Shown here: piece by piece, positions 34,572 to 47,676 of the stretch
Numbering within the stretch: the stretch's first letter is position 1
Layout of the letters: each line of letters starts with the position of its first letter
Assembly (NCBI GenBank): GCA_033297205.1
Contig: MU859105.1
Coordinates: 124,001 to 188,000 of the forward strand
Direction of reading: 5' to 3'
Source: Pseudoneurospora amorphoporcata
Lineage: Eukaryota; Ascomycota; Sordariomycetes; Sordariales; Sordariaceae
DNA length: 64,000 bases
Made by a program: the position numbers and the translations under genes
Notes under the pieces: generated by a model
Told to the model about the DNA's origin: nothing
What the model saw: only the letters and a program-made list of their open reading frames with translations
Databases searched by the model: none

Positions 34572-35200
34572 ATGTCGCCGTTCGGTCGACGATAACCAAA
34601 ATGACAATAATGGAAATTGGGCTTCGCGGGATCACGCACAACAACGGTGGTGTCGGTCCTACCTGTTGGGTTGGTGTTCGGCGTCTATCTGGAACATGGT
34701 AGTGAGAGCATCATAGGTCACGCATCTGCGAAAAACAAATGCGATCTGTTTGCCCACAAAAGGTGTCGCTGACTCTCTTGGTGTAATGCCGGAGACAACG
34801 CTTGATTGCCAATTTTCTTCCCGTCCTCGTATGGGATTGTGGTGCATGGTGTGTTTTGTGGTGATGATGTTGTTGATGGGCTAGGTTAGGACCTTTTTGG
34901 GGTGGTTTGGGACAGGTGATGGGAGGGGAGTTCGCTTCCCCCACCGGTTCTTGGATCACCGCCGTCAAGGTACGCTCAGCCTTTGTGATATGCTAACTCA
35001 CTGCGTTTCTATGCCTGTGGCTTGAACTCGTATATGATGCCCTTCTGAGCATTTACATGAGCTTCACGTTCTCGCTTGGCCAAATAAACAGAAGTAAACT
35101 TTAGGTGGGTATCTCTATAATCGTAGATCTGTAAATGCCGTATGTGTCCACGTTCTTCCAAAATTCTGCATCCCATCATAAATGTCTTTCCTTGCCTGGT
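34572..35200. other. Convergent spacer, crp-3 / rtr1
   Basis: This is the 3' region of both genes. Only short frames are present and nothing further is seen. Confidence 0.55.
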
Positions 35201-36361
35201 CTACAACGATATTTGGATGCGTCCCGACATATAGTCATTAATATCATCATCATCGCTCCCTTCGCTTTCGCTCTCGCTGCCATCTTTCTTCACGGCTTGC
35301 TGCTTCTTGGCGCCCGTGCCAAACGTAGGCTTATGACCTTCCACCATATGATGCGCATCCTCAGAGCGCAACTTTGGCGACGTAGAAGACGGCTTCGTGT
35401 GATCGGGTGCCTTTGCTGGACCAGTCGTTGGCTTCTCCCGGATCGTAACTTCAACGCCTTGACCGGCTAGCAGCCTATCAAGCTTACCGCCGCCCTGGCC
35501 TCTCTCAACAGCCAGGGCGTCGGCATCCCTCTGCATCTGCGCAGCCTTATCCGCAATCTCGGTCTTCCTGTTGAGATCCAGTCTCGCCAGGTCAGATGCC
35601 AGTTTCTCCTCCGCCTCGTTGAGACTTGCCGCCTTGTTCTTATCCTTTCCATCCTCCCCAGTCTTCCCCGCATTTTCCGCTTTCGCCGCCGCCGGCTTCT
35701 TCTCCTCCCTCAACTCAACCTTGACCACCCTCCTCCCCGTCTCCAAATCCGTCACATAACTCGGATTATCCAACTGCACCTTGACATACAGCGCCCGCAC
35801 CGCGCACTCGTCGCTGCACCACTTATTCAGATCCTCCGTCCTTGCGATATTCCCGGTGCGCATAATGATCTTGTACTCCCCCTCGTAATTCCTCTTCTTC
35901 CTCGGGCAGAGAACATAACCGCATGCGCCGAGACAGTTGCGCTCCTCGATTAGCTCGAGGTATTCGGTGGGCGTGAAGTCTTTGATTAAAGACAGGAACT
36001 GGGTGGTGTCTGAGGGCGAGGGGTTGGCCGCCGAGAGGGGCGCGTTGTTGATGGGATGTAAGGAAGGTGGGCTGCGGAGGGTGGGGAAACTGGATAAGAG
36101 TTCGATGGTTTCGAGGGGGATGGCGGGCTTGAGTTCGCTGGCCGAGAGTCGCTGGAGGAGGAGGGCTTGTTCGTGGGCGAGTTGTTGTTCGCGTGGGAGG
36201 GAGCTGAGGTCGGGAATGGAGACGGGGAGGAGGGCTGGGGGGATGTAGTCCCTATTTGCGTGTTGTTGTTCTTCTGGCAGTTGGGAGAAGCCGGATTGGT
36301 GGGCGGTTTTCTTGAGGATGGATTTTGGTTGTTTTGAAGATAGTGCTGGTGAGGAGGACAT
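35201..36361 (-). CDS. rtr1: RNA polymerase II CTD phosphatase Rtr1/RPAP2
   Basis: Rtr1 removes Ser5 phosphates from the polymerase II C-terminal domain and shuttles between nucleus and cytoplasm. The gene is a single exon of 386 aa. The zinc-binding Rtr1 domain lies at about residues 110-200. It opens with FTPTEYLELIEERNCLGACG and contains the Cys pairs in CGYVLC and WCSDEC that bind zinc. The following stretch is Lys/Glu-rich and helical (DLARLDLNRKTEIADKAAQM). The C-terminal third is disordered and ends in an acidic Ser/Asp run. Compared with yeast Rtr1 it has a long N-terminal extension. It is divergent from bbc1. Confidence 0.9.
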   Translation of the reverse strand: MSSSPALSSKQPKSILKKTAHQSGFSQLPEEQQHANRDYIPPALLPVSIPDLSSLPREQQLAHEQALLLQRLSASELKPAIPLETIELLSSFPTLRSPPSLHPINNAPLSAANPSPSDTTQFLSLIKDFTPTEYLELIEERNCLGACGYVLCPRKKRNYEGEYKIIMRTGNIARTEDLNKWCSDECAVRALYVKVQLDNPSYVTDLETGRRVVKVELREEKKPAAAKAENAGKTGEDGKDKNKAASLNEAEEKLASDLARLDLNRKTEIADKAAQMQRDADALAVERGQGGGKLDRLLAGQGVEVTIREKPTTGPAKAPDHTKPSSTSPKLRSEDAHHMVEGHKPTFGTGAKKQQAVKKDGSESESEGSDDDDINDYMSGRIQISL

Positions 36362-37909
36362 TTTGGCTGGTTACTTTTTTTCTGGTATTATTTGTTGATA
36401 TGCGTGCGGCTATTCTGGAGTTTGCGTTGTCCTTAGTTAAACTCAGTCCGCTGTTGTCAGATTTGGAGAGTCGGTCAGAGGTCTTTTTTGCTTTTGGCGC
36501 AAGCTGATGATGTTCTGTGAGGCAATGTTGTTTGAAACGTTGAAACGTCTAAAAGCTTCCACTGCATGCGATGATGGACTGGCCGATAAGATAATCACCA
36601 AGTCCCGGCAGGCAACCTACCTCTACATACTGTAAATGAGCCCCACGCGCAATCTTGAGCTGCCCCCACAGAAGAGCTCAGAAAGGGAGCAACCCTTGTC
36701 GGCTGATTGTTGGTGCTTTCGTTGGAAGAAGGATACGGTTGCTTCATGAAGCTGATGGATGATGAGGAAGCTCAAAACAGTGGTTCCCATTGACAAGTCG
36801 AGTGTCATATCATTTGGTCTTGACCCTCGGTTTCATCTCGCTCTTTATTAGGTCGATATGTTACATGGAAAAACATAGACAGCAGATTGATAGGTTGCAT
36901 CATCCATCGCATTCATGTAAGCCATGATCCCAGCTCTTTCCGTACATGCGTGCATATTGAACCTCCTGCTGCTGGCTTGATTCATCATGCTCCGTCTCAA
37001 GTAGGTATTGACTATGTCCGATATGCTGCAGGTGTGCAGATTGTGTTTGCCTTTGAAATCTTAGGGTGTTGGAAAATTTAATGTCGAGTTGAAGTGCCCG
37101 TTGGATGAACTTGAAAAACCCCATAGCAAAAACCGTAGGTGCTGACGTCGAAGCTGGAGCTAGTGAGATCATCTCAACCTGACTGTGCAAGTCCGTACAT
37201 ATGGATCCTCGGTCAGAGGATCACACAAAGTAGAGACCTGGAAACATCTCACAAAGTCTCCGATACGAGAAGGCCATATGACTTTGGGTGACCATCAAAG
37301 AGAAAAGTGACGGAGTTCGGAGCAAGTCCAGTGACCCGGCGGCGCAGCAGCATTTGTGAAGTGGAAACACCCGGAGCCCCCCAGTCCATCTGTAGTTGGC
37401 TAGCACTGTCCAATCCAGAGAGGTGCCCGCCTAGCGCCTGATGCGTTCAATGCTGCCAGTTGAGTGCCGCCTGTGCTGTCATTGCTGCTTCCACTTCCGC
37501 TCATGCTCGAGGTGTCTTCCCCCGCGTCATCCCGGGGCCTGATTCTCTCTTCACAACTCCTCCCACTTCAAGCTTCCACTTCACATCAAAGTGGCGGGTC
37601 TCCGGCAACCGAATCTCCACCACATGGGCTTCGCTGTCGCAATCCATCCGCGCCTCAAAAAGACGAACTTAACACACCAACTACCTATCTACCATTCTGC
37701 TTCCAGCACCTAACTAATACTCGTGCTACCTGACGCTAGGACGACGTCTGTTTGCAGCTTACCTACATACACCTTGCTGCCCGCTGCTGCCTCCTGCGCA
37801 GGGCCCCGCACCCACTCACGCAACTCACCCCCCCGATCTTACCTTGACCCCGACTTGGACACAACGAATCCCCGACCGCTTGGGTTGATTTCCCAACTGC
37901 AGCATCATC
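36362..37909. promoter_or_regulatory. Divergent promoter region, rtr1 / bbc1
   Basis: This 1.5 kb separates two divergent genes. The last 400 bases before bbc1 are C/A/T-rich and poor in G, like a long fungal 5' leader. No RNA gene was recognised. Confidence 0.5.
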
Positions 37910-40900
37910 ATGTCGTTGTTCAAGGTCAAGGCCATCTTCGAGTACGCCTCGCCTCACGAGGACGATCTCAACTTCCCCGCCGGCCAGATCATTACCGTTA
38001 CCGACGAGGAGGAGGCCGATTGGTATGGCGGAGAATACGTCGACGACGCCGGTGTCAAGCAAGAGGGCATCTTCCCTCGCAACTTCGTCGAACGCTACGA
38101 ACCCCAAGCTCCGCCCCGCCCAACAAGGCCAACCCGTGCCGTCAAGAAGGAGCCCGAACATGTCGCCGCTCCCGAACAAGTAGTTTCCTCGGAGCCTGAG
38201 CATGCTCCTGAACCAGTGCGCTCGCCATCGCCTACTCCTGCTGCTTCCGCCGCTCCGCCTGTATCTGCACCAGCTGCCGAACCCCCGGCGCCTAAGCCCG
38301 CCCCGCCCGCACAGGCTTCCGCTTCTCCGCCGCCGGTTCCGCAGGCAGTTCCACAGCCTGCCGAAGTTCCGAGAGTGCTGTCTCCGCCTCCCAAGCCCGC
38401 CCCTACACAACAGCAGCAACAGCAATCCAAGCCCGCCGGCCCTCCGCCCGTGGCGGAGAAGTCCTCGAGCTTCAAGGACCGCATTGCCGCCTTCAACAAA
38501 GCTGCAGCCCCTCCCCCTGCTCCTTTCAAGCCTACCGGTTTGAGCTCTGGCGCCAACTTCATCAAGAAACCCTTTGTTGCGCCTCCTCCCAGCAGAAATG
38601 CCTACATCCCCCCTCCGCAGCAAGCTCCTGTTGCCAAAATCTACCGCCGTGATGAAGATCCGGAGGTCAGGGAACAAGAGGCACAAGCTCAGGAGAATGC
38701 TGCCAGGGCAGGTCTCGTCCCCGGTACTGCCTCAAACGAGGGAGAGGGCGAGGAGGATCAGCCGAAGCCGCTGAGTCTCAAGGAGCGCCTGGCCCTTCTG
38801 CAGAAGCAGCAGATGGAGACGGCTGCCCGGCATGAGGCCAAGAAGGAAAAGCCCAAGAAGCCCGTCAAGAAGAAGGTTGAGACCCACGAAGCTGCCGAGG
38901 AGGGCGAACCTGCCGCCGAACCCCTCGAAAGACACGACACCGAAGAAACTGTCAGAAGGTCGGTGGATGAGCCTCACCAACCACGCGCGCCAGCACCCAG
39001 GCGCAAGTCAAACTTTGGTGTTGAGCCCAATGATGGCAACGAAGCCGACATGTCGGGCGCCGGTGAGACAACGGAGGGACAAGAAGATCTGACTGAAAAG
39101 GAGGAGGTTGAAGAGCACAAGCATGTTGCTACCGCCTCTAAGCAGGACGATACCAAGCTTGATCAGGAAGAGGACGACGAAGAGGAGGAGGAGGAGGACG
39201 AGGAAGAGGAAGAGATTGACCCGGAGGTCCGGCGTAGGGAGGAACTGCGTGCCAGAATGGCCAAGATGTCCGGCGGCATGGGCTTGCCCGGAATGCCTGG
39301 CATTTCCCTTTTCGGCGGCCCGCCTCCTATGTTGCCCAAGAAGAAGAAGCCCGTTCCTGAGAAGGTGGAGGAATCCGAAGAACAGCCCACTTCCCCGGTG
39401 CAGCGTGCACCTCCTATCCCGACCATGATGGCTCTCCCTGGTATGTCCCGGGCACCAGAACCTGTGCGTTCCCCCGAAGTCGAGGAGCCCCGTTCGCCTT
39501 TGCAGGCGCCGCCGCCGCCCGCTCGTCCTCCTCAGCAGGCCGAACCGGAGCAGCCAGTGTCTGAAGAGGAAGAGGAAGAAGAGGAGGAAACTGAGGCCCC
39601 TACACCGCTTCAGGCACCTCCTCCGTCTTGTAAGTTGCACACCAAGTGGCCTTGTCGACTGCCCATACTAACTTGAATGACAGTGCCTTCGAGGGATCCC
39701 GGGGTACCACCTCCTGTGCCCGGTGGAAGACCAGCTCCTCCCCCTGTTCCTACTGAGGGTAAGCTTCTCCCGTTGATAATACCTGGAAATAGCCTGCTAA
39801 CTTGGTGCAGCCCGTCCGCCTCCTCCGCCCCCGACTGTTTCGGCCACATTCTCGCCCAGTGAAGGCTCTGCATCAGATGACGAGCTTTCGGAAAGACCAC
39901 AGGATGAATTTGATACTCCGCGCCCCGCTGAGACGTCTCATACCACCCGGGCTCCGCCGCCCCTTCCGGCTCTTGCTCCGCCGACATCGCAGATGCCTCC
40001 TCCGCCGGTGTCGCCCCCAACCTCGCCAGGTATTTCACAGGGCAGACGCCAGTCGTACTACGAGGCTTCACCCCGATCCCATCCCCTGCCTCCCGCTTCA
40101 CCGTCAGCCAAGCGTGAAAGTCGCTTGCCTCCTCCGATCCCTGGTATGGTCCCGATGAGCCGGGCTCCTCCTCCTGCCCCGGCAGCACCACCAAAGACGC
40201 CGACTACGGAATCTTCCCATCAACGCCAACCCTTGTCTCCTGGAAGGGCCAATGACAACGAAGAAGTGGAAGCAGAGATTACCGAGTACGAAGGTGATTA
40301 CGATACGGACATTGCGTCCTCTGTTCCCCATAAGGATGCGCTAAAGTCTCACCAACGTGATGCGAGCTTTGACGGGCCCGCTTCGCCACGGTCGCCCGTC
40401 TCCCGCCCACCTCCTCTTCCCCTGGCATCACCACCGAGAGCCGGCCCCCCTCCTGTTCCTCTCATGTCTCCAGTAGAGACCCGCAAGTCTGTCGACGTGC
40501 CACGTGCGGCCCCTCCACCTCCTCCGATGCAAGAGATGCCTAGATACGAGGGAGGGGACTTCGACCCCTACAACTACTCATCGCCAACTCACGGAACGTC
40601 GTCGATACCCTCATTCCCGTTGCCTACTTCGCCTCTGTCTGAACCATACTCTCCTCAAAATCCAAGGGCTCCTCCTCCGGGACCTCCCGGCAGTGGCCGC
40701 CCTTCAACCCGGCAGTCGATGGATGTTGCGCGTTCCAATGTCCGGCGGTCGGTAGATGTGACGCGGCCATCGATGGAATCAGGCTTCGTTGCTAATGACA
40801 TCGACCTGACCAGCCAGTCGACTTGGTGGCTACAGCCCAACAGCCTTCCTCCACCGCTTCATGGACGCAAGGATATCCTCCATGAGTCTGAGGAGTCTAC

Positions 40901-41558
40901 CGCGTCTGATCCCCATTCCGGCAAGACTATTGTCACTCGCGACATTTACGTCTTGTTCCAGGACTACTCCCAGACCGTGATCACTGTCCGCTTCAACCCT
41001 CATGACCCGTCCGACGTCGAGCTTGAGCAACGCCACGAACCCCCTCCCCGCACCCTGCGTCAAGACCAGCTCGAACAGAGCTACGAGCGTTTCGGACGCG
41101 CCATCAGCGAGGCTGTGTCCAGCAAGAAGGACACTGTCGTCGGCGATGGCACTCCCCAAGCGCTGATCTTCGAACTTCTCCGCCCCTTCAAGGACGCCCT
41201 CCTGCCCGTCGGCACGCGCGCCTACGGTGCCCTGGTGTACTCCAACCTGGCCAACGCGAGCACCACCCAGAACGACGAGATCCGTCCCGGCGACATCATC
41301 TCCGTCAGAAACGCAAAGTTCCAGGGCAAGCATGGTGCCATGCACGCCAAGTACAGTATGGAGGTCGGCAAGCCGGACCACGTCGGTATTGTGGCCGAGT
41401 GGGATGGCACCAAGAAGAAGGTCCGGGTGTGGGAGCAAGGACGGGAGAGCAAGAAGGTCAAGGTTGAGAGCTTCAAACTGGATGATCTCAGGTCTGGCGA
41501 GGTCAAGATTTGGAGAGTCATGCCCAGGAGCTGGGTCGGCTGGGAGGGAGGAAACTAG
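37910..41558 (+). CDS. bbc1: Bbc1/Mti1-like SH3 actin-patch protein
   Basis: Bbc1 (Mti1) binds myosin-I tails and Las17/WASP at cortical actin patches and restrains actin assembly during endocytosis. Exons are 37910-39629, 39684-39758 and 39811-41558, with introns of 54 and 52 nt, giving 1180 aa. Residues 4-62 are an SH3 domain, seen in KAIFEYASPHEDDLNF, ADWYGGEY and GIFPRNFVERY. Long Pro-rich regions that could bind other SH3 domains follow, with predicted coiled segments (LSLKERLALLQKQQ) and an acidic run near residue 420. The C-terminal domain from about residue 935 begins at WWLQPNSLPPPLHGRKDI and is conserved in Bbc1. It includes FQDYSQTVITVRFNP and PDHVGIVAEWDG and ends at VGWEGGN. The middle exon is only 25 codons, and both of its introns are in phase 1. 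Confidence 0.88.
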
Positions 41559-42845
41559 GATTAGGATTCCTCACTGACCGGTGGATCATTGACAACGACG
41601 CTAAATCCTGATGGGCGTTTATTCGAGGCTGAGATGAGGAGGAGGAGATCTGAGCGATTCGGTGGGATTGGTAGTGTTTTAGGTGTGTTAGTGAGAGTTG
41701 TAGGTTCTGACCATTGGTGATGGCGAGCACGGAAGATTCGGTCCTTCGAAGTTACAGTTGCTTTTTTGCACCTGTTTCTTCTCTGTCATTGAGCTTTTTG
41801 CTCCCTCATTTTGCGTGTAAGTATTTGCGTGTTTTGTTCTGGTTGTAAGGCGGCAGAAGGAGGAGCACGTGAAAGTGAGGGGTGGGAGAATTAAAGTCTT
41901 TTTATAGTTATTCACACACTAGCACAAACTCAAAAGTCGTAATAAGTTTTCCCCATACATACTACAAAACAAAAACACACCACAAACAGAACATTGGTAG
42001 CTACAGCAACAGCAATTTATCATCTACTTCACGTATTTAGCTTCTCTAGCATAGTCTCTGTTTTCTCTCGTTGCATTATTTTCGACCTCGACTCGCATCA
42101 TGTCCATCCAAGTTTGTGGTGATACCAAACTATCCGTCCGGTGTTACACAGTCGGTTCTGATGACAGTCGGCAAACCGAGACAGACAAAGGCCTGCAAAG
42201 AAAGTTCGAAGAGGTTCAAATAAAACAAGGTAAAAACAGAGATCGAATACGTAGATGGAACCGACAGAAAGCGAAAAAAGGAAGAAGAAAAAGAAGAGAA
42301 ACAAAGAGAAGGAAGGATGACAGAAAGAAAGAAGAAAGAATGCAGGCAAAGAGCAACTGTTACAGAAAAACAGGTAAGGAAATGAAGCATGGTCCAAACC
42401 GGTCAATTGCTCATCTCAGACAACTACAATACCATAGTTTCCCAAACATTACCGGAACCATCTCGTAACCAGTCGATAACTATGGGCGTTTCAAACATGT
42501 TTCCCTTGGCAAAGTATCCTATAACCATTCAGTAACCTGGCCCGCGGTCAATATGCGTTAGGAACTAGAAAGACCTTCCGTTCAAGTTTTAGACATAGGT
42601 AGAAGTTGGAACATCCAGCTCAAAATAGTCAGGAACACACCACAGATCGATCGGTGTCACACAGATTTTATACGGTATTGGATATCACTCTTTTATTGAT
42701 CCCCGTTCTTCCCATCCATCCTTCCCAGCAAAGAAAACCATGTAAATACTAAAAATCCGCTCATGTCTTTCACATCCACTCACAAACAGCCATTATGCAA
42801 ACTCTCTCCTTTCCTCACACACTTGGTTACTTTCCTCCTTCAGAC
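41559..42845. other. Convergent spacer, bbc1 / utp21
   Basis: This 1.3 kb lies between two 3' ends. It includes a purine-rich stretch at about 42260-42345 (AAG/GAA rich). No convincing gene was seen; the small frames there reflect base composition. Confidence 0.55.
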
Positions 42846-45800
42846 TTATGTCCTAGGACTCCTCAAGAACCCAACCACACCACCACAATAACCTACTAGA
42901 TCATCCAACCGCTTCTTCTCCCGTTCCTGCTGCTCTTTCCACTTGCCCAGCTCCTTGAGTAAAATCTCGCTCTCCATGATCACGTCAAAGTGCAACCTCA
43001 GGAAAACGGTCATCCAAGCTTGCGTGAGCTCGTAGTCGCGGCGTTGGGCGAGACGTTGGGTCATGGCGCGGATGAAGTGGAGGAGTTCGTTGTCGCTTTC
43101 GTCAGGGCTGTCGAGGCCGAGAGACAAAGAGCGGAGTTCCAGGTCGGCGGTGGAAGGGGAGAGGGATTTTAGGTGGTTGATGAAGGGTGTGTCTGTTTGG
43201 ATGATTAGCAGAGAAATTATAGATGGGATATGGCGCATAAGACTTACAATCACCCGTCTCAGCACCCTCCAACAACTTGGCCGTAAACGCCTGGTACGTC
43301 CTCGTCGTCTCGAGCTGCGTCAACCTGCTGATACGACTCTCCTCCTCGTCCTTCTTCTCGCCCTCCGTCAGCAGCAGCGGGTTCGTCGACCCGTCGCGGA
43401 GCGAAGGCAAGAAGAAGGGCGCCTTCTCGGGCGCCTTGGGCGGCTCCTTGGGCTTGTTGCGCTGCTTGATCAGATCAATGTGCAGCAGCGTCTGCCACCT
43501 GCTCTTGGGCACCAAGCTGAGCGTCACCATGTCGGCGCTGAGCTGGTCGAGGACGGGCGCGGACACGCTGTCGTCTTCTTCCTCTGCCTCTTCCTCGAAC
43601 GCAGCTTCGATCAGACCCTGACCGCCCTCGCCTGAGCTGGTAGGTCCGGCCGAGATTTCGGCAATGTCCTTCTCGGATATTTGTCTGGTGGGCACGTGCT
43701 TGAACAGCGTCCTGTTGGTCCAGATGTGTACGCCCAGCTCGCCCTCGGTGGCGCCGGCGAGGTACTCGCCCGTGTTGGAGAAGGCGATGGCGGTGCAGGG
43801 CCTTTCGAGGCGGAAGGCGTCGATGAGGTGGGCTGTGGGGAGATCCCAGACGCGGACTACGCGGTCCTGCGAGGCCGCCACGATCCACCGCCCGTCGTTG
43901 GAGAAGGTGAAGTCGTTGATGGTGTCGCGGCAGCCCCAGAACTCTCTGATGGTCTGCTTGGTCTCGATGTCGACGACGCGGATCGAGTGGTCGTCGCACG
44001 CGAACGCGATCAGGTCGTTGCCCGCGTGGTAGCGACAGCCCGTGATCTGTACCATGGGCGCCCAGTCGATCTCGTCCACCAGATTGCCCGTGACAAAGTC
44101 CCAGAACTTGACGGTGCCATCGAGAGAGCAGGAGATCACGAACCGGTTTAGCGGGTCGACCACGATGCCTGTTACGGACTTGGTGTGCTTGCCCGAGCCG
44201 GGGGCGAAGGAGGTCTTGGCGGAGGTGCGCTTCTCGAGCTGGCTCACCTTGTCGAGCGCCTTGAGTTGCTGCATCTTCAACTGACGCATCTGGGCGGGAG
44301 TGAGTCGCGAGGGGAAGCGTTGCTTGTGACGGCCGGACTGGAGGTTGAACATGTCTAAGCTACCACCAACGGAACCGACAAGGGCAAAACTGCCGCAGGG
44401 GCTGATAGCCACGGTAGAAACGTTCTCACCATCACCGGTCTTGAACGCCCACCTACCGGCACGCTTGCGACCCCAGAACCACGTACGAGCCCAGGGATCG
44501 TTCTTGTGAGCCGTTACTACGCTTTCCCAGCCGGTCATAGCAGCAAGCTCGGACTTGGTCGGCTTGCTCTTGTCGTTGCCCTTGTCCCAAATGACTTGCC
44601 TGCCTGGCATAGCGCCCATACCGCCATCGCGGTTGAGCGAGGAGGCGATGCATGTGATTTCGGGAGCCTTGAGGTCGTCCAGAGTCGTAGATGGGCCGTG
44701 GCCGCCGAGGGCGGTGTTGGCAAGGATACCGACCTTCTTGGCCTTCTTGCGAAGAGCACCTTGACTGAGCTCAGAACTTTGGCCATCGCGACGCAAACTC
44801 CAGCCCCATAGACTCCTGTCCTTGCCACCACTGAGAAGCCACTTGTTGCCGGCCTCGGCGCCATCGAAATCGGTTGGCAAGAATTGCAGGCAGTTGACGG
44901 GGGCAGCATGACCGCTGCGCATGTGAAGGATACGAGGAACGGGCGAGAAGGGCGATTCGTCGAAGATCCAGGACTTGAGCGAGTTGTCCAAACCACTGGT
45001 CATAATAACGGGCTGTCCAGGGAGGAACTCGACCTTGCTGATACCTCCGCGCACGGTCTTGTCGGTGTGTGATGGCGGGTTATGGGCGCTCCGGAGCACA
45101 CCCATGACTCTGCCGCCCTTGTTGAGATCCCAGAATGTGACATCTCCACCGATGCTTGTCGCGGTAGCCATGACGCCGTCTTTTGTTCCATCTTGACCCG
45201 CACCCATACCGTCGGTTCTGAAGGAGATGCTTGTAACTGGCGCGTGTTCGGATCCGGCCATCAATTGGAGAGACGACTTGTCGGTAAGGACGTTGTGGAT
45301 GACGAGAGGGCCGTTCGAGTATGCGATGGCGAGCAGCGAAAGGGCCGGGGTAGGCTCCATGCAGGTGACGGAGCCGGCGTCGGGAGAGGGCGGGAGGATG
45401 GTGTAGATGAGCTTGCCAGTGCTGACGTTCCAGATCTCTACCCAGCCGTCCTTGCGACCGACCAGGATCTTGTTAAGGAAGGTAGGCATGTTGACAAGGC
45501 CGCCGGTAAGCTCGTTGTCGCCCTTCTTGGCGGCGACGGAAAAGATGGTCGTGTAGTGTTCGAGGGTGGCCGACTTCCACACTTCGAGGCGGGTTTGGGC
45601 GCATGCGACAATCCAGGAACCGAAGATGAGGATCTGCTTGATGGGCTGGTCGAGGTCGGCGGGGAGCTCGAGCTCAGCTACCTTCTTGCCGCGCTGGAAG
45701 GCCCAGATGCCTTGGGCTTCGCCATTTTGGGGGTTACCCCAAGCGGCGTATACCTTCTCCTTCCAAGCATGTGTCGCAGTAATGTCGGCGGGAGTCTGAG

Positions 45801-46071
45801 GGCGGGTAACGAAGACGAGGTTGAGACCTCTCTTCAGGTCGTAGGTCTGGAGGGAGCGGCCGACGGAGGTGGTGATCTGGAAGGTGGTCTTGCCGAGGGG
45901 GATAGACGTAAAGGGGACGCCTGTTGGAGATACCAAGCCTACAGTCCTGAAGGGAGCAAAGATGGAGGAACCCTTTTTCTCCTTGGACTTGACGACAGAG
46001 GCATTGAGCTTCTGCCGTTTTGTGGAGGTGATTTCGCGATCGGAATGCGGCATGATGGCGTCGCGTGGCAT
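42846..46071 (-). CDS. utp21: Utp21 (WDR36), U3 snoRNP/SSU processome WD40 protein
   Basis: Utp21 is in the UTP-B subcomplex of the small-subunit processome and is needed for early 18S pre-rRNA cleavage in the nucleolus. Exons are 46071-43248 and 43192-42846, with a 55-nt intron, giving 1056 aa. After a short basic tail the protein has two tandem WD40 propellers to about residue 700. Typical repeats are visible as GNKWLLSGGKDRSLWGW, RFVISCSLDGTVKFWDF and GRWIVAASQDRVVRVWDL. The C-terminal part (LHIDLIKQRNKPKEPPKAPE, then LAQRRDYELTQAWMTVFLR) matches the Utp21-specific helical domain. The intron joins AETGD to YTPFINHLKSLSP. It is divergent from asp1. Confidence 0.92.
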
Positions 46072-47676
46072 GTGCTGCCAGCTACTTCGATGTCGGCTTG
46101 TATTCGCGACAAAGCCTTGAAAGTCGCAGTCGAAGTTTTCGATGATAGTAGCCTTGTCGCGGTGGACCGGAAATTTTCAGCCACAGTTTGGGGTCGGTTG
46201 GGGCAGGCAAGGGGTCTGCACCTGCGTGATTGGTCTGCCTTGCGACGTGGGCTAGGATGAAAGTTCGATTCATGTGGAGCAGCCGTACGTATGCTTGGGA
46301 CCCACAGAGCTTAAATCCGGCACTGTGTGCGAACCACTTTGCAGCTATTACGGGGATTATAATGCTTAACATCATTTCAGATGCGGTTTAATCAATCGAC
46401 CGTCGCGGCTGTTCCAGATTGAATTCAACGCCTGCCTGGCTTAGATATGACAAGAACTACTACTTTTGAATGTTAGTGGAGGGACTGCCCTAAAAAGGGA
46501 ATCGAGACTAGAGACACCTTCTGGCAATTGGATGTCCAACACGTGCCCACATCTGGAGATTGACATTGCTTGCGTTGATGCAGTATGGTCGAGTTTCAAG
46601 GTCGATCATAAAAGTCTTGCCCAACTTATACTTGCAAGTTGAAATCAGCTTCCGATACACGGCATAGACTTTATACTTTCTGTAAGACTTATTGCGTAGC
46701 AGTCTGCAAACCCCACCATCTGCCCCGCCAACTGGGCACAGCTCAGGCTTGTGAACTGTCCCCTGTCTGTCAGCTTCAGTTGTCACGCAGCTTAGGAATG
46801 CTGGCATTCCCGTTGAACCCACCACACCACCCAGTTCGCAATGACACCCACCTTCGGCTTCCCTTTCACGGCTCACTTCCCGTTGTCCTCTGGACGTTTC
46901 TAAAGACTACCTTTCGCCCCAAAAGAATCTGATTGACAAGAAAGAGCCTTTGGTAATGGCCAAGTACGAATGAGAAAGGCATCAACAAAGCTCAAAATAG
47001 TATACGCAATGTACGTTTATCGTAGAACAAAAGGGATTAGTTAGATATGTAAACGCCTAGGAAGGTTGACTAGGTAGAGGTCTCGAGCTAACCAAATAGG
47101 CTCAGAGTCTTGATACATAGGATCGCTGGGTCCGTGAACGGAAATTCCCCTCGTGCCACCTTTCCAATCTTTTTCTTCCTCGTGTCGCCACAACACTTAT
47201 CCATCCACCTTTGTCGTTGTCGTGCACCAATGGGTACCTCAACGATTACATGTCGTGCTCATTAGCGGTGTTTGGATGACAGCCAGCTTCAAACCCATGG
47301 CTTTTACGTATGTAGGTCAATCTATCTGGGACAACAGAAGAGGCAAAAAAAGGATCCAAGGTACGTAGCTTGACATCACCATCTTCTATCCTTCGACACT
47401 TGTGGTTGTCAATTGCTTGGAACCTTGAAAGCCATTGGGCCCCAATCTAACTTTTTCTTTTTTTCTTTTTTCTTTGGGGGAGCGGTCTAGTCTAGACTTC
47501 CACCAAATAAGAAGTGCAGTTCCCAGTTCGTTTCTTCTCCAAATCGAAACGACGCCCAACATCGAGTCCATTCGTCGTGATTGCCATAGTCCAATCGACC
47601 ATCAACACAGCGCTGTTATCGCCGACGACACTTAAGGTAAATCGATAGGCTGCTCCTGCAGCTTCCCGCCGCAGCC
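46072..47676. promoter_or_regulatory. Divergent promoter region, utp21 / asp1
   Basis: This 1.6 kb separates divergent starts. A T-rich run occurs at about 47450-47475, some 200 nt before the asp1 ATG. No coding frame stands out. Confidence 0.5.

Noticed and set aside
45082..46260. 392-codon open frame on the plus strand
   Set aside because: It is antisense to the Utp21 WD40 exon and has no recognisable motif.
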